64,000 bases of DNA, taken from NCBI RefSeq assembly GCF_018139145.2, contig NC_059473.1, forward strand, positions 9,044,503 to 9,108,502, read 5' to 3'. Below the pieces are notes generated by a model, which saw only the letters and a list, made by a program, of their open reading frames with translations, did not search any database and had not been told where the DNA came from. The stretch is from Gymnogyps californianus (lineage: Eukaryota > Chordata > Aves > Accipitriformes > Cathartidae). Of the stretch, positions 1 through 13,394 are shown piece after piece. Position numbers and translations under genes: made by a program. The first letter of the stretch is position 1, and every line of letters begins with the position of its first letter.

Positions 1-1726
1 GCTAGATTTTAGAGTTGTTTTGTCTGACATCTATTCTTAAGGCTTGGTAGCTGTGATAGGCCATGTTTTTCATGTGGGACCTACTGTTGTGCACTCATGC
101 TACAAGTTGCGGTTTTCAATGGGCAGTCCGTGTGCTACTTGCATGATTTGTAGATAACGAAATACAGTGAAATGATGACTGCTATCTTGCAAGGCTTTCC
201 AATGCCTCTCATCCTTATTTTGTTCAACTTCAGAGCCTGAGATACAGCTAATCTTCATGCAGCTTTTTTTGTTGTTGCTTGACTGCCCTTCTGGACCCCT
301 TTGGAATAAGTTTTGCTTGATTTATTTGGCAAATAAAATATCACTGTGAATGTGTGAGCGTAGCATTTTGTGTTCACCACTTAAGGGCACTGGTACAGTG
401 CCTGTTATTTTTCTCCTCTATGCTTTTAAAAGCTTTTTTGGTGAAGTTACTACTTCCATTTTCTTCCATGAGTGGACTACAGACGTTCCTATAAACAAGT
501 CTCTCTTTTAACCAAAGAAAATCCTAGGGATTCACCCAAAATGGGGGGAACACAGCTGGACTGTCTGGCAACAATAAATAAAGGCAAGTGCTTTGAATAG
601 AAGGGCTGCAATACTCGCTGCGTGGAGTGCCTCCTTGTACCTTCTTTTCCTTCTTTCTCCGTTTGAAAAAGGTTCATTTGCACCTTCTCTCTTTCTTCCT
701 CCCCCTCTAATTTCTTGAGGTTACCACCACCAGGGAATAGCAGCAAAGGGGATAAGGTAAAAGGGCAGGAATTTTGAGAGTTTCTGGCTCTGACTTCAGC
801 ACCTGGGAAGGAGAAGAAAGAGGCTGGACTCTGTCCCTATCTCTCTTCCGTGCAGAAGCATGTACAATGTTGTATGGAGAGAGGGTTCCTGGGGCTGCGA
901 GCTGGATGTGTGCTTTGTTACTTCCTGCTCCCATCCCGGTGACTTAACAAGGTTTTGCTGTCTGTTGACTTTGACACAATTAATTACTGTGTCTCTAGAA
1001 CGCTGGACTCATTTTCAGGGAAGAGCTTGTTTTGCTCAGTCTAATTCATCGCTTGTCAGTAGTGCACTAGATAGAAGAGGCCTTATAACAAACTCAAGTT
1101 TGTTTCTGCAGTGACTCAGCTGAAATCAGTAATTGTATCTGGGGGAAGAACTTTCTTTTGCAGATGCAGAGTATCTCTGGTATTGGAAGAGCTTCTTTGT
1201 CTTGCACCTCCACAGATATTTTCTATGTAACACTGCGAGCTGCTGCCCTTCAGTGTTGAAATACCTCAGCCATGTGCCCAGAAGCCTTTGCTGAAAGGGC
1301 ATGATTTGTCTTGGACTTAACGTTCTACCAATCATACGGGTTTAAAAACAAGCAATGTCAACAGTTGTGAACAAAACTCCATAGACCTTTGAAGGCAAAG
1401 GCAGTGTTGGACTGTCTCTGTTTTACACGAACAGTTAAAATGGTCCTCATGAGCAAAAGCATGAAACTGAGGAGATGAGAAACTTGCTGCTGCTGCTTAG
1501 TTTTGAGGTTTTTTTCCTGAGCTGCTACTTGCATGTAGGGGAAAAAAGGGCTGTCAAGGATTGTTAGAGGAGGCAATGCCAAATAAGTCAGCAATGTGGA
1601 GCTGAGTGGGTGGCTAGTTGCTTTCCATCCAGTGCTGATGGGCCTTGACAGCTCATATAGTCTTAGGTAAACAAACCTGACAATTAAAATGTGCTCATTG
1701 ATCTAGTTGAAAGAAATGCAGTGTAG

Positions 1727-1758
1727 GTTTTCTGAAGTTTAAGTTTTCTGAAGTCTGA
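1727..1758. repeat. 16-bp imperfect tandem duplication
   Basis: Two adjacent copies of a unit beginning GTTTTCTGAAGT lie at 1727-1742 and 1743-1758 and differ at a few bases near the end. It looks like a small replication-slippage duplication. Confidence 0.7.
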
Positions 1759-4700
1759 AACAACAGTTTCCTTACATGATTTCTTTTCCTGGAAGTGGGT
1801 CTGTGCCCCCCCCTTTCTAAACAAGAGAGGCTAAAGCAGTAATTATGAGGCAGAGAATTCTTACTTGCCTGACAACCTGGTTAATGGGCCCGTTCTTCTT
1901 ACTTCAGGATTGATTTTTTGTTTTTCCTCTTGCCTAAGTATGCACTCATTTTTAAGGTGTAGGTGTGACTACAGATCCTAACTGAGCAGCATTGTCTTGA
2001 CAGTTCAACCGGTTGAACAGTTGGGAAAGGAGAAAGGGGAGAGTTACTTTGTGAATGGTGCCTAAAATTGGGCATAATGTACAGTTTTCAACTGACCAGG
2101 AGAAGACGAGTTTATGGTATGGAATATCAGCAGCCTTCAGGGGAGATGAAAGATTCCTTGTACCTGCTTGCACTTTACAGCTGAAAACTGAGAAGGTAAA
2201 GCAAGGCATGGCAAAATGCAGTACGTACCACTTGAGTAGTTTGGGAACAGGGCTGAGCACAGAGACCAGGTCACCCAGTAACTGTAACATCTCATACAAA
2301 TGGTTCCCTGAGGCTTTAAAAGATGGTTCTTCAAGTATATACTGTAGCTACTGAAGATGAATTGCAGTCAGTAAAAATACCTGGGTTTTGGTGACTTGAC
2401 CTTCCCCAGAATGAAACCCAGAATCTCAAAGTAGATTTCTACTTGCGTCTTCTCAGTAGACCTTGGAGATATAAGCAGTTCAAGCAGTATTAACCAAACA
2501 AAAAAACCCCAATGTGTCAAGGGTGGGAAGTAGGAATTTGAAAATGGGGGGGACAAGAAAGCCAGTGGAAGGGATTCAAAGACCAGTGTAACTAGAAGTA
2601 AAAAAAAAAAAGTCAGTATGCGGTTTTTTTTGTTAATTAAGGGAGGGAAATGGTTATTTAGAAGCTGAGTGGAGAACTAACTGGATTGGGATTCTGTGGC
2701 GGGGATGGAAAGTTGAAATGTAGAGTGAAACGTAAGGGATGAGGAAGATTCAGAGACAATGGTGTATATTGTATCTGGGTTTATCATGAAGAGGGAATAG
2801 AGCTGTTAGCAGGTGAGGCAAGGCATTAGTGTTGGTCATACTGAGTCAAAAGCTGTGAGGCAGGGGAAAAAAGGCTGAAAATAGAGGTGGCCACATCAGG
2901 ATGGAAGTGGGGGAAATTGTGTTTAGACAGAACTATTTGTATAGAATTTACCTGCTGCAGTCTCTATAGGAACTACTTTTAACACGTTACAGATGAGAAA
3001 CAAATTGCACTGTGTGATCTAAACGAGTGGGTTTAATTTCTGTTTTTGCTACCATGGGCAGGTATTAGGGGGAACGTATGAAGCCATTTTAGAATTTGGA
3101 AGCATAGATATCTGGGAGAATTGCCCTTGCTAGTCTGCAGAGATCCTCACTGTGTGTCTCTGTGGCATGGCCTGGAGAAGAGGGAGGTAACTACTGAGCC
3201 CTGCACAACCTGTGAAGCGGGGAGGTTGTTGAAGATGTGAGCTATGTCAGAAAGGGATCTTTGTCGCCTTTCATCGGGAAGGTGAATGCTAATCAAGGAT
3301 CACATAAAGCTATGTTTCTAGCTATTCTTGCTCTTGAAGCCAAGCTCACTCTATTCAGTGCCAGTATCTTGCACCTTTTGGAAGTAGCAAAAATTAGGAA
3401 GGGGAGATGCATGGCAAATGGGAAAAAGAAATTAAGTTTTCTTGCAGTTTGTTTGCCATCAGAGTAACTATTGTTCCTGTGTCCATGGGGATGGGAACAT
3501 CCCTACAGTCGTCTTTGTATAAAATTGAGCAATTGATCACACGCTGAATTTGGTCAGACTATTTTCTAGTGCCTGTACCCACTAAACTTGCCTGCTAAAC
3601 ATGGGTACATGAATTACACACATGGACAGCGTGGTGTTGATGGGGTTGATATGTATGTTATAGCTACTTTGTGCTATGTAAGTTTTTCTGTTGGAACTTG
3701 GCTAGTTTGCACAGCTGACTGATAAGTGCTAATTTGTGTATAAGTGAAATGTATATCTGCTTTGAAAATACAGGTTTTAAAAACCACACGAAAAATTATA
3801 GAGTACCTGACACTATTTTTTTTCTGTGGGCTGGTTTAGAAAACCCAGTTTGCAGTAGAAAAGCAGCTGTTATATATATAGCTACAAAATTCACTAATAT
3901 GCAGTGAACCTTCTTTCTAACTTGGGAGTTCATGCATATGGATTAGATGGTGGCAGATGACTTCGTGTGCTAGCTCTTCTTCTCTGCCTCATTATTTGCA
4001 AATTGCAGCAGCTCATGTCACTTGCAGATTCAAGAGTCAGGGTAGCTTTTGTGCAACAAAATTGCTGGCCCCTTATTTCTTCCCTGTCTCTTTGCTACTC
4101 GTTAGGTTTTAGGTAGCTTGACTTTTCATCCATGAAGCAGTAATTTAATTTTAAGCACTGCATATGTATTTTCATCTTACTGACAATTTGCAACATGCTA
4201 ATTTAGAGTGGAGCCTTTTCCCCCCACTTCTGTTTTCAAGGACCCTGGAGGTCGATTAAACTGTGTTTGTATCTGTATGAATGCAGCTACTTCATTAGCA
4301 AGAAGTGTTTAGAATACAATGTGAAAGGTCAAGTATACAAGGCTTTCCTGATAGCGTTTCAGGAAGGATGGGGTTTATTTGGAGGGGGAGAGAGAGAAAG
4401 GGATGGAACTGAAAAAGGAGTCTTTAAATGCTGAGTGTACAACCACAGCTGTAGAACATTCCTGTAGAACAAGAACGTGTTGGATAGGTAGGCTGCTCTT
4501 ATAATACAACTGTACAAGTAGTTACTGCAATGCATTAAATCTACAGGCCAGATTACTGTTTTCTGTCAGAAGGTATGCTCACCAAACAAGCTACATAAGT
4601 CGAGGTCATCTGTACAGGTGGTCCTAACAATTGGTTACTTAGAGGAGGAGTTTTTCTACCTGCAAAAGCACTTCCCTGACACAAGAGGCATTATCTGTTG

Positions 4701-4956
4701 TGATCTGAGGGAGGTCAAAGAGAATAAAAAACAATCAAAATAAAATTAATATGGTGCATATCTATAGAGCCTTATTTAAGATGGTCAGAATGCGGTATAA
4801 GTTAAGTCTGGGACAAAGGTGCTGCTTCAAGTACTGGTTGGGAATTTTCTGGTAGGGAAGAACAACAACAATTTTTCTTCAAATTCTTTGTAACTCAAAA
4901 ATCTGATTGAGTTCAAGTCACTTCTGGATGCAAGTAACACCTTCTAATGCTTTTGA

Positions 4957-4993
4957 CAAAAAAACCAAACCCCAAACAAAACCCCAAACCCAA
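4957..4993. repeat. A/C-rich simple sequence
   Basis: Runs of A alternate with CC or CCCC groups. It is low-complexity sequence and is not the vertebrate telomere hexamer. Similar A/C tracts recur at 17,947-17,992. Confidence 0.6.
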
Positions 4994-6170
4994 GTGTTCA
5001 AGACTTCTGTAGCTTGGGACTCCTGCCACGCTATTTGGAAGAAAGAGTTTCAGTCCTTGCTCCGCTTGCTTCAGGATTAAAACATATGGGGGGGGGAAAC
5101 AGTCTTGGTGATTATGCTGAAGGCTATTCTGATTCCCTCAGACTTTAACTAGAATTTCCATCTTGATTATGAGAGGAGTGTTCACTGGAATTTGATAGTT
5201 TTTGAGGAAAGCTTTGTTTTGGGTGAAAGAACATCAGGAAAACCCCAAAAGTGCTTTTTGGCTTTACTTTGAGTGTGCTGAGAATACCAGGCCTTGGCTT
5301 TCTGCTATCACTGTACTCCATTGAGTTGACCCTCGTGTCTAGCAAAAATACGTTTACTCTGCGGAGCTTCACTGAAGGAGAAACTGAGTGTTGACAGGCT
5401 GCAGGACAGGCAGGAAGCCACCGGGTGGCAGATGAGACTAAACTACGCAACAGCTCAGCGAGTGGCATTGCTTGGTCTTGTGCTCACAACAGGTACAGGG
5501 AAAGAGATCAGACAAAATGTACCCGAGCTCCTTGCTGATAACTTCTAGTGGATTTGTCAGGAACTGGAAAAGCAGAGAGGAGGGGAAAGATTACTGTAGA
5601 CCTAGTAATAGACCAAAGTATTCTGTGGTCCAGCTTGAATGGCTACACTAGAATTGCATTGAGAGTGAACATAATCTAATGCACAGTTATGGGGCGGGTT
5701 TTGAATAACATCTGTGTCCAAAAGCAGCATATGCTTTTAACCTTTGTCCTTTCTTTCTATTTGCTTCTTATCCAAAAGGTGAATTATTGGCTACTTTAAA
5801 GAAGGTGAAATGGGAAAAAGATCTCTGATTATTTTCCCTTCTCTGGTGTACTGAAAGCTTAAATATTGGTATTTTTCTTCAATAAGGTAGTAGCATATTC
5901 CTATTTTCTTGTGGTGTGTGTGAGGTGTCTCATACTCGGAACTCTACTGCCTCTCCCTTCACTGTTAATCTGTGACAAGGTTATGTTGGCACTTCAGGAT
6001 TATAGCTTTAAAAAAAGTGAAAAAATAAATGTTGCAAGTTGCAGTGGTATTTCCTCCGATGGAACAGCTCTGCATTCACCTCATGCTTGGTTTGCTAGAT
6101 TGGTTTCAATTAGGTTTTCCTTAATCTATAGTCAGTGATATTTGTGCTGCAGTTGACTCTGCAGTTTGTT

Positions 6171-6400
6171 ACTTGAGGTCTCTGCATCGGTCTAGTGCCG
6201 GCAAATTCCCACCTAGCAGCTCAGTTGCCAACCACGAAGCAGGGAGATGCGGTGTGTGGCTGCAGCCCTGCGGGGGACCTGGACAAGGGTCCCACGTTGG
6301 TGGAGGAGCAGTGTTGTTTCCTCTCCTGCTCTCTGGGTGCTGTGGGGTGGGCTGGACCACCCAGCATACCACTCTTGAGTTGTGTTAAAGATGCCCCTTT
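6171..6400. other. GC-rich patch of uncertain origin
   Basis: A roughly 200-bp island of higher GC sits in AT-leaning flanks. On the plus strand it holds the run ctgcagccctg followed shortly by gggtcccacgttgg and ggaggagcag. This resembles one unit of the tandem array in the LTR at 13,455-14,379 read in LTR sense (cccacgctggagcag type). No LTR ends, TATA box or target duplication are visible, so an eroded LTR scrap is only a possibility. CpGs are sparse, so I do not call a CpG island. Confidence 0.3.
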
Positions 6401-9400
6401 AACTTACAATGAAGCTCTTCAGCACATCCTCTGTGAACGTTTACCTGTTAGTATAAAAAAACCCCAGAGCAGCAACTGGTAGGTGAGCAGCAGACAGCTT
6501 GTTGTAATGTCAATAATAAAGTCCAGTTATTCTCTTCCTAGTATCAATGAATAATCTAATTTCCTGCTATATTGAGGAATACTGTTAATTGGCTAAACCT
6601 GAAGTAGGGGGACTATGTGGCTGGTTAACAGCAGCTGCCTGGAGACTTGAGGCTTTGCAGGTTTGGCAGGAATAACACCTCTTTTTAAGACCACACAGAT
6701 TCCTAGATGATAGCATACAGAAATCAAATAGCAGGGGAAACATAGGCAGCAGTAGTCACTGAAAAAGGAGGGTGTTACAAAAGAATTGTTTGCTTTGTGT
6801 TTTGAAACTCTTTCTGGTGTAAACTTCTTTTCTAAAGCAAGCAAGTGGGGGACAGTGTCAATGAGCCTATGTTCTCCTTTGCAGATAGTGCGTGGGACAT
6901 GCATACGTTCTTGTTCTAGAAATGTAATTTATGGCTGAGACTGTTCTCTGATTCATAAAGAGCATGGAAATCATTCACCTAGGGCTTGAATGCTCTGCCA
7001 TGGGAGTCCTTTCATGTTTAGAGTAAAGCTTATCTGCCATGTGCTAACCCTTCTTCTCTCCGTGCTGCAAATTGAAGTAATTAGCAAACAAAAGCCAGCT
7101 TGTAGACTTTCCATTGAAGCTGCAAAAGTACAAACAGACAAAGAAGCATCAAGGCACTTTTTCTTATTTAAACATTACAAATGTCATTGATCATTTTACA
7201 GAGTTAATCTTGGAAGGTTAAAAAAAAAATCTAATAGCAGAAAGAGTGAAAGGGTAGGCAGTGAAAAACTATTAGGGTGAATGTTAACGCAAGTACTCTG
7301 GTTGTCACTGGTAGTGATTCGAGCAAACAAGACACTTTGCTGCAGCTTGACTGAAGACTATTTCTATAATACAGAGAAATGAAGTGTGTAGCATAGTAAA
7401 TGGACTCTGAAGAGCCATTTCATGGAAGCCATTTTCGTTTGTATCATAGCCCATCATTAAACAAAGTGTGGCTGCCCCTTCCTGTGCTTTTGCGCTGGCA
7501 CTTTGCATTCTTTGCTGTGAGCTACAACAATGTGGGGTTCCTGTTGGAAGAGGAGACTTTCCAGGAAGGTGTAGATGCTAAAGAAAGCAAAGGGTTGCTT
7601 CTTTGCTTATGCAGAGTTTTGCTTGAAATAGCCCAGAAAACAGATTGTGGCTGCTCCTCCAGTGATGATTTAGGTTCAAATTTGTCTGGGAGAACAACTT
7701 GGTGACTGTTTGATTTTTCCCATTAGGAGCTGAGAGGTTTGTGGATGACTTCTTGTGGTAGATCAAAATCTGACAGGTTGTTTAAAGGTACTTCTCTTTA
7801 GTGACTTGTTTTGCTTGCTTTACTGCATTATGGACATCCGTACCGCTGTCTTTCATTTTCTGTAATTTTTTACTTATTTTCTTTTAGTGCCTCTTGTTCC
7901 TGGTTGGATTTAAAGGCTGTGATGCTCAGCCATGCTGAGCTCCCGCATCACGTTACAAAGAGCGGATACTGCAAAACTTCTGGGCTTCCTTTCTACCAGG
8001 AGCTGACTAGATGTTGAAGTGCCTTAAATGAGTTAGAGCTGCACTATCTCTGTGTTGGTCAGAGCAGGTTGTAGGAAACAGTCCAAGTGAACAGGGTGTG
8101 CTAACCCATGTGCTGTTACACCCCTCTTTTGAATTCTCCTGTGTTGTGCTGTAGAGATGGATCTGTTTGTGAAGGCCCTGTTATTTGGCTCATGACAGGC
8201 TGACTCACACGCCCCACAAGCTAGGATAAATGGCAAGATTCACAAATGTAAATCAATCGCCAGTGGGCCTAAAGATTGGGTTTCTCTCAAGATAGTGCGT
8301 GTTGCCATTTCCTTCAGTGCAAACAGTGCTGATTAAGCTCTGAAAAACTGAGTGTGGAAAGAATACAGTACTGGTGCTTTCTGCATGAATAAAACATGTT
8401 TTTATGCAACAACTGTTTTTATGCCTGAGCTGGAATTGAACTTGTTTTTTCAGGTCAGACTCTTACAAATGTCACAAAGACGGAAATTTGTGCACAATTT
8501 GTATATAACTACGTAAATAACCTAATTACCAGTCCAGATTTTCCCACTTTCTTTTGGCATAAAGGCAGCTATGAAATACAACTATTTTTCAGTGAATAAA
8601 AGTTCCTATTATATTTGTACTTGATGTTAAATGAGTCATGCAGTCAAGCAGTGGATAAAAGTTTGAGAGAAGGAGGCAAAACTATTTCTCCACAGTGTCA
8701 TCCCTATCTTTATTGTATGAGTCATGACACAAAAAACCCCCATGAAACTGACTCCAGCTCTGCAGCAGGGGTTCTTCATCGGGAATAAAGATGTAGAAAA
8801 CAATCCTACCCCACCGAGTTACAATCCAAATATTGCTGTGAGTGTAAACGTTTTAAAATCATCCTTTCCTGAGCTGCAGCTCAAACAATCTGTGCTCTAG
8901 CAATGATTTTTCAAACTCACCTCTGCTGATGAAATTTGCAGGATTTTGGATCTACCCGACCTCTTGTTCAATGATGTTTTGTTGTGGTTTTTTGGTTACT
9001 GAGTTGTTACTATTTGATGGGGAGATACTGAGAAGAAAGTGTTGAGACTAAAAACAAAACTGAAAGCCAAAATATTCTTCAGGTAGTTTAAACTGCCTTG
9101 TCTCCCTCTTAAGGATTGCCTCAGAAACAGGGTACTTTCTTGCTTCTCTAATCCTTACAGCTGATCGGCAAAGGCTGCAGTGTTTCAGAGGCCAGGATGC
9201 ATCAGGACAATAAGAATTTGTGGAGGTTAAGAAGGGTTAGAACGATGAACTTGGCTGTGAGGAAAAGGAAGACATAATTAAAGCTGTTAACAGGCAAAGT
9301 GGAAATAAAATTCCAATAAGATCACAGTTTGAGAAGGGAAAAGGAAACAATGGCAAAAAAGTCCTTTCTGAAATGCTCAAGGTAGCTTCATTTGACAGGG

Positions 9401-10698
9401 AAGCTCCCTTTAGAATTGTACCTGAGGTGTCTCAGCGGTAGCTGGTCTGATCTTGCAGGGAGACTGTTCAGTTCATCTTCTGACCCTACTGTCCATTCTC
9501 CCATCAGATCTCCTGAGGCTATTTGCGGGGAAACGGTGTCTTCCTGTGTGCTACAGGCTCTCAACTCATCATTTTCCCCTCTTCCCTACACACCTTGTGG
9601 ATACCCTTGCCCCAGTGTATTGCAGTGTGCTGCAAGAACGGCTCTGCTTTGCAGCCCTGGAAGTGGAATGCCATTCCTGCCACCTGGTCCCAGCTCACCC
9701 TTGGTCCCAAAGAGAAATGCAAGAGGAAATCTGTTCTTGTGTTCCTGTTTTTTAGCCTAGTAAATGTGATGTCCATACTTGAATTTCATGAAGGAAAACT
9801 GCACTAGTCCCACTTGCACTACCAGCTCCGAGGTATTTGTTTCTCTTTCTTTCTCTCTGTATCGTTCAGCTATTAAGGAGGTGTGAGGACGTCCTTAAAA
9901 CAAAATTTCACACTAGGTGGAGTGTTAACAGAATGGTGGTCCTGTTTTGGGATGCATATTTCCTGACATACCCAGATGTTCTCTGAAATTCTGGTGTAGG
10001 TTCAGATCTCCTTCTCCCTGGTGTTTCTCATGACCCAAAGCTTAATTAGGATGTTTGTTTTAGCATCTAAATTTTTAGAAGTGTTAATTTCCCTTGGGCA
10101 TGGTTTGTTGAAGCCATCTCCTGTCTAGATGGTAAACAGAAGCGTTAATGAAGTGTTAATGATTGCTCTAGTATTTAACTTGGTGATAAACAAATAGCTC
10201 ATTTTGAAATAAATGCCTTTCCCTGGAGCAGAATGTGTGAGGGTGGGAAGGCTTGGGAAGGGGGTAAAAGGATTGTATGCAGCCCCTACTCTATAGATGT
10301 TCATCTTGCAGGACAGCTTTTTTATACTTACAATGCTTGATGCTACATGTTGCAGATACATGTAGTCTGCATATGCATGTTTGAGTAATGTCTGTAACTC
10401 ATTACTGGCTTGTACGAAATACTGTCACAAGGAGAGCTAACTTCTCTGAGTTGATGGCGGGTTTGTGTTGCTGAGGTGGAATTTGGGGGATATTATGATA
10501 GCACGACGACACACGAATGGGAAATGAGGGTAAAAACATAGTCTGGATTACCAAAATGAGGTTGTTTCAGAAAACACTGCCACCTCTTATGTTTGAATTA
10601 AATTCACATTTGTCTGGATGTCACTTAGATTTGTAGTGCCACCTGAGAAAGGAACTATAGGGGGTTATTACAATGGTGTAATAACATCATTGTTATAC
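6401..10698. other. anonymous non-coding stretch, no gene seen
   Basis: No exon, RNA gene or transposon is recognised. The stretch holds two AP-1 motifs (8632 and 8718), a near-perfect 16-bp palindrome around GTTTAAAC near 9084-9099, and a CT-rich patch near 9840-9862. An overlapping set of open frames at about 9.39-9.81 kb in several phases shows no recognisable domain and is best read as chance. Confidence 0.55.
8632..8725. promoter_or_regulatory. pair of AP-1 (TGAGTCAT) motifs
   Basis: TGAGTCAT occurs at 8632-8639 and again at 8718-8725. The two are identical octamers in the same orientation, 86 bp apart. TGAGTCA is the established AP-1 (FOS/JUN family) binding site. Two copies this close are mildly unusual but can arise by chance, and no promoter features accompany them. 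Confidence 0.3.
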
Positions 10699-10724
10699 GG
10701 GGGGGGGGGGGGGGGGGGGGGGGG
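10699..10724 (+). repeat. 26-base poly-G run
   Basis: An uninterrupted run of 26 G is followed by C and GGGG. Such a run could fold into a G-quadruplex. Long G runs are also error-prone to sequence and assemble, so the exact length is unreliable. Confidence 0.85.
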
Positions 10725-13394
10725 CGGGGCAGGACACGGAAGGACAGAAAGAACCAGGGAAGAGAAAACTATCCAGAATTTTCTACTGTTGATTGTTAGT
10801 TTTTAAGAAATGTACTTCTGTAGGAGATACTACAAGAAGACAGACTGTACAAATTAAATCTGTTAGTGACAAAGTTAAACCAAAAAGTGTCATTGCGGAG
10901 AAGTACAGAAAAGTCACACAAGGGGTCTTGGATTGCTCTGAAGCCTTGAAAACAAACCTCTGCCTAGTCCAGGACCATGAATTTAGCAGCATATAATACA
11001 GCTCCTTCTCGGGGCAAATACTGTTGGGTTGGTTTTTTTTTTTTTTCAAAACTCTGGGCATAGTTAAAGAGGAGTGAAAGCAGCTTTAATGCCTTTGCAA
11101 ACAGCGATGAAGCTGGTCCTCCACTGAATACAAACAGCAACCAGTTCAGAGATGACTCATGGGAATGGAGGAGATTGTCTAATTTGGGGTCTGAAAGAGC
11201 ATGTGGAAGCTGGCAGATGGGTTTGAGTGACTGGGGAAGTGAGGAGACGTGGCCTCCACTGCTTCTTTTGAGGGGAAGGATAAATTTTCTATAAACATAA
11301 TAACAAGTGTTGGGCCTCAGGGACTCTGTAGGACCTTTCCAATGGCATGATTTTATTCTATTGCTTTTTGTGACATGGTGCCCTCTTTGGAACAAAATCT
11401 CTGTGTGAGTTGTTTACTGCACCTGGCAAACTTGTATACAAATCTCATCACATCAGGCAAAAGCACCACTGAATCGGAGACCATGAGTGAGTCCTGCATG
11501 GACTGGGAACGGCCTACTTTTAAAAAGCTCTGAGCTAATGTACAGCCAAGTTAATCAAATACTATGATGGCAAATACATAAACATTTTACAGGTTGGGGG
11601 GAAAAAACTGGCAATTGCATATGGGCACAAAGCTTCGAAGGGGTGAGGGACAGTGTATTTCAAACAAGGTGCACTAACAGAATGGCAGGTGGGATGATTT
11701 AAACTCTTGCTGCTTTTCTTCCTAAGAGCGTTTTCCCTGAAATGTATTGCTCTGAGTACTTGGATGCATTAGGTGATTTGCAGGTGTGGTGGCCTGTGTC
11801 TGGATGTCTAAAGTCAGAATTTTTTTAGAGGGTCATCTCGCCTTTCTTTTCAGCATGGCCGGACAAGGTGTAATGATGTGAATGGTCTTTCTGCATTGTT
11901 TCTTGAAGTCTACTTTTGGTAAAATATTTTAAATAACACAAAATGTCTCATGGTTTAATATGCGACAATGAACAGCTCTTCAAAAAGCTGCTCGTTTCTA
12001 AAGATAGATAACGTGTCTAAAACTCACGTAGAGTTTCAGCCTTGGCACGTATGGAGATTATGCAACATCAGAAGGTAAATGAGTTGAAGATTTCCGTACA
12101 TACTTGCAAGCTGGTGAGCAACAATTTGCTTAGAGGTGCTGGTTTTCCATCAGAGAGCAATAGAGCAGAAATACAGAATGGGTAAATGTTTGCAGGAGGA
12201 AGGTAAACTTGTTTGTGACGAGTGCTTATCATGAGCTGGGTGATGAGGGCAGCTAGCATATGTCATAGAAAATATTATTTCTGTTCTCTCTGCGGTTTGT
12301 GTACGTATCTTAGCTAAGTGCATCAGAGCCTTGATTCAGATACAATAACTCTGCCTCACATTGCTTCATGCTGGAAAAATAGACCGTTTCCAATGAACTA
12401 GAATAAACAGATGCAGTTGCAAATAGCTAGCAGATGTTAGAAGCAAGTGAGCAGGAATCAGCTTGAGGGGCCTGTCTGGGGGGAGCCAGCTCTCCCTGGA
12501 ATTAGGAGACAGGGAAGGAGCTGAGGAGGTTTTCCCGGAAGAGATGGCAGACAATGCTGGAATGACACTTTTAGCTTAGGGGAACAAAGGCCCATTAAAT
12601 TCCAGAAATATCTTCTATTGCCCCCCCCTCCTTTTTTTTTTTTTTTTTTTTTTTTGAGTCCAAGCATCTTGTGCTTGTTGTTTGGCAGCCCAGGTGAGAC
12701 TGCTGTCTTGGATATATATTTAGGGCATGAGAATGGCCAATAATTATTATTCTTACTAGACAACTTGTGGAGACTATTAAAAAGAAAGTAGTGGCTTTTC
12801 TGTTATCTCTTTGCAGAACTGGAGTGAATGGGAGATGATAAATAGGAACAGGGCCGTGTGAAAGACAGTGGCAAGAGACACATAATTAGTCCCAACTTCT
12901 GTCTTTGCAGCTCTGAAAGAGCTGATTGCTCCCACCCACCAGTTTTGCAGAAGTTTTAAGCACTCTCTGTAAAGGGGTGGGCTACTGGATTAAAAGCTGA
13001 AAATTACTGTTGTGGGCAAGGTGCTTCCGATGATGCAGGTTACATGGTTTGTTATTTTATATAAAGTTTTACCCATGAAGCATTAAGAAACTTGGTAATT
13101 TACAGAAATCTATTTTCAATCTGCTTGTGAGACCATGCTGTGCTGTTGTGCTGCTGTTTCTTGGAAACAAGATGTTATGGAGAATCGTTACTCTTCTTTA
13201 AAAAAAAAAAAAGAACAAAATGCAGACCTCTGATGTTAATTAGGAAAATCTGACTGTGTAAAGTGGAAGTGCAGAATGGACTTTAAAGCAGGTAGTTTGC
13301 CTCTGCTATTAAATACAGATGGAGTGGGTGGAAAAGGCATTGAAAAGGAGAAGGTGGCTTAGAGCATGGGAGTTGTAACTCCCCACTGATTACA
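10725..13394. other. anonymous non-coding stretch, no gene seen
   Basis: The stretch holds T14 at 11,033-11,046, a C8/T24 tract at 12,621-12,655 and A13 at 13,200-13,212. Minus-strand open frames in 10.96-11.40 kb have no recognisable domain. I see no exon, RNA gene or transposon before the CR1 3' end at about 13,395. Confidence 0.55.
12621..12655. repeat. C8 followed by a 24-base poly-T run
   Basis: Eight C, then TCC, then 24 T. No reversed polyadenylation signal follows within 30 bases, so it is not clearly the tail of a minus-strand retrocopy. It is a simple pyrimidine repeat. Confidence 0.8.

Larger units (their letters stand above)
1..6170. other. anonymous non-coding stretch, no gene seen
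   Basis: I see no supported exon or transposon here. Low-complexity patches are a polypyrimidine stretch (about 640-715), C8 at 1806-1813, an A run near 2600-2611, a G/A-rich purine stretch (about 2640-2930), a GA patch near 4381-4405, an A/C-rich stretch (4957-4993) and G9 at 5088-5096. A 16-bp imperfect tandem duplication lies at 1727-1758. Open frames are short, and I recognise no protein family in them. The stretch could be intronic or intergenic. Confidence 0.6.

Noticed and set aside
4957..4993. Telomere-like A/C repeat
   Set aside because: Units are irregular and do not match CCCTAA. It is an ordinary low-complexity tract.
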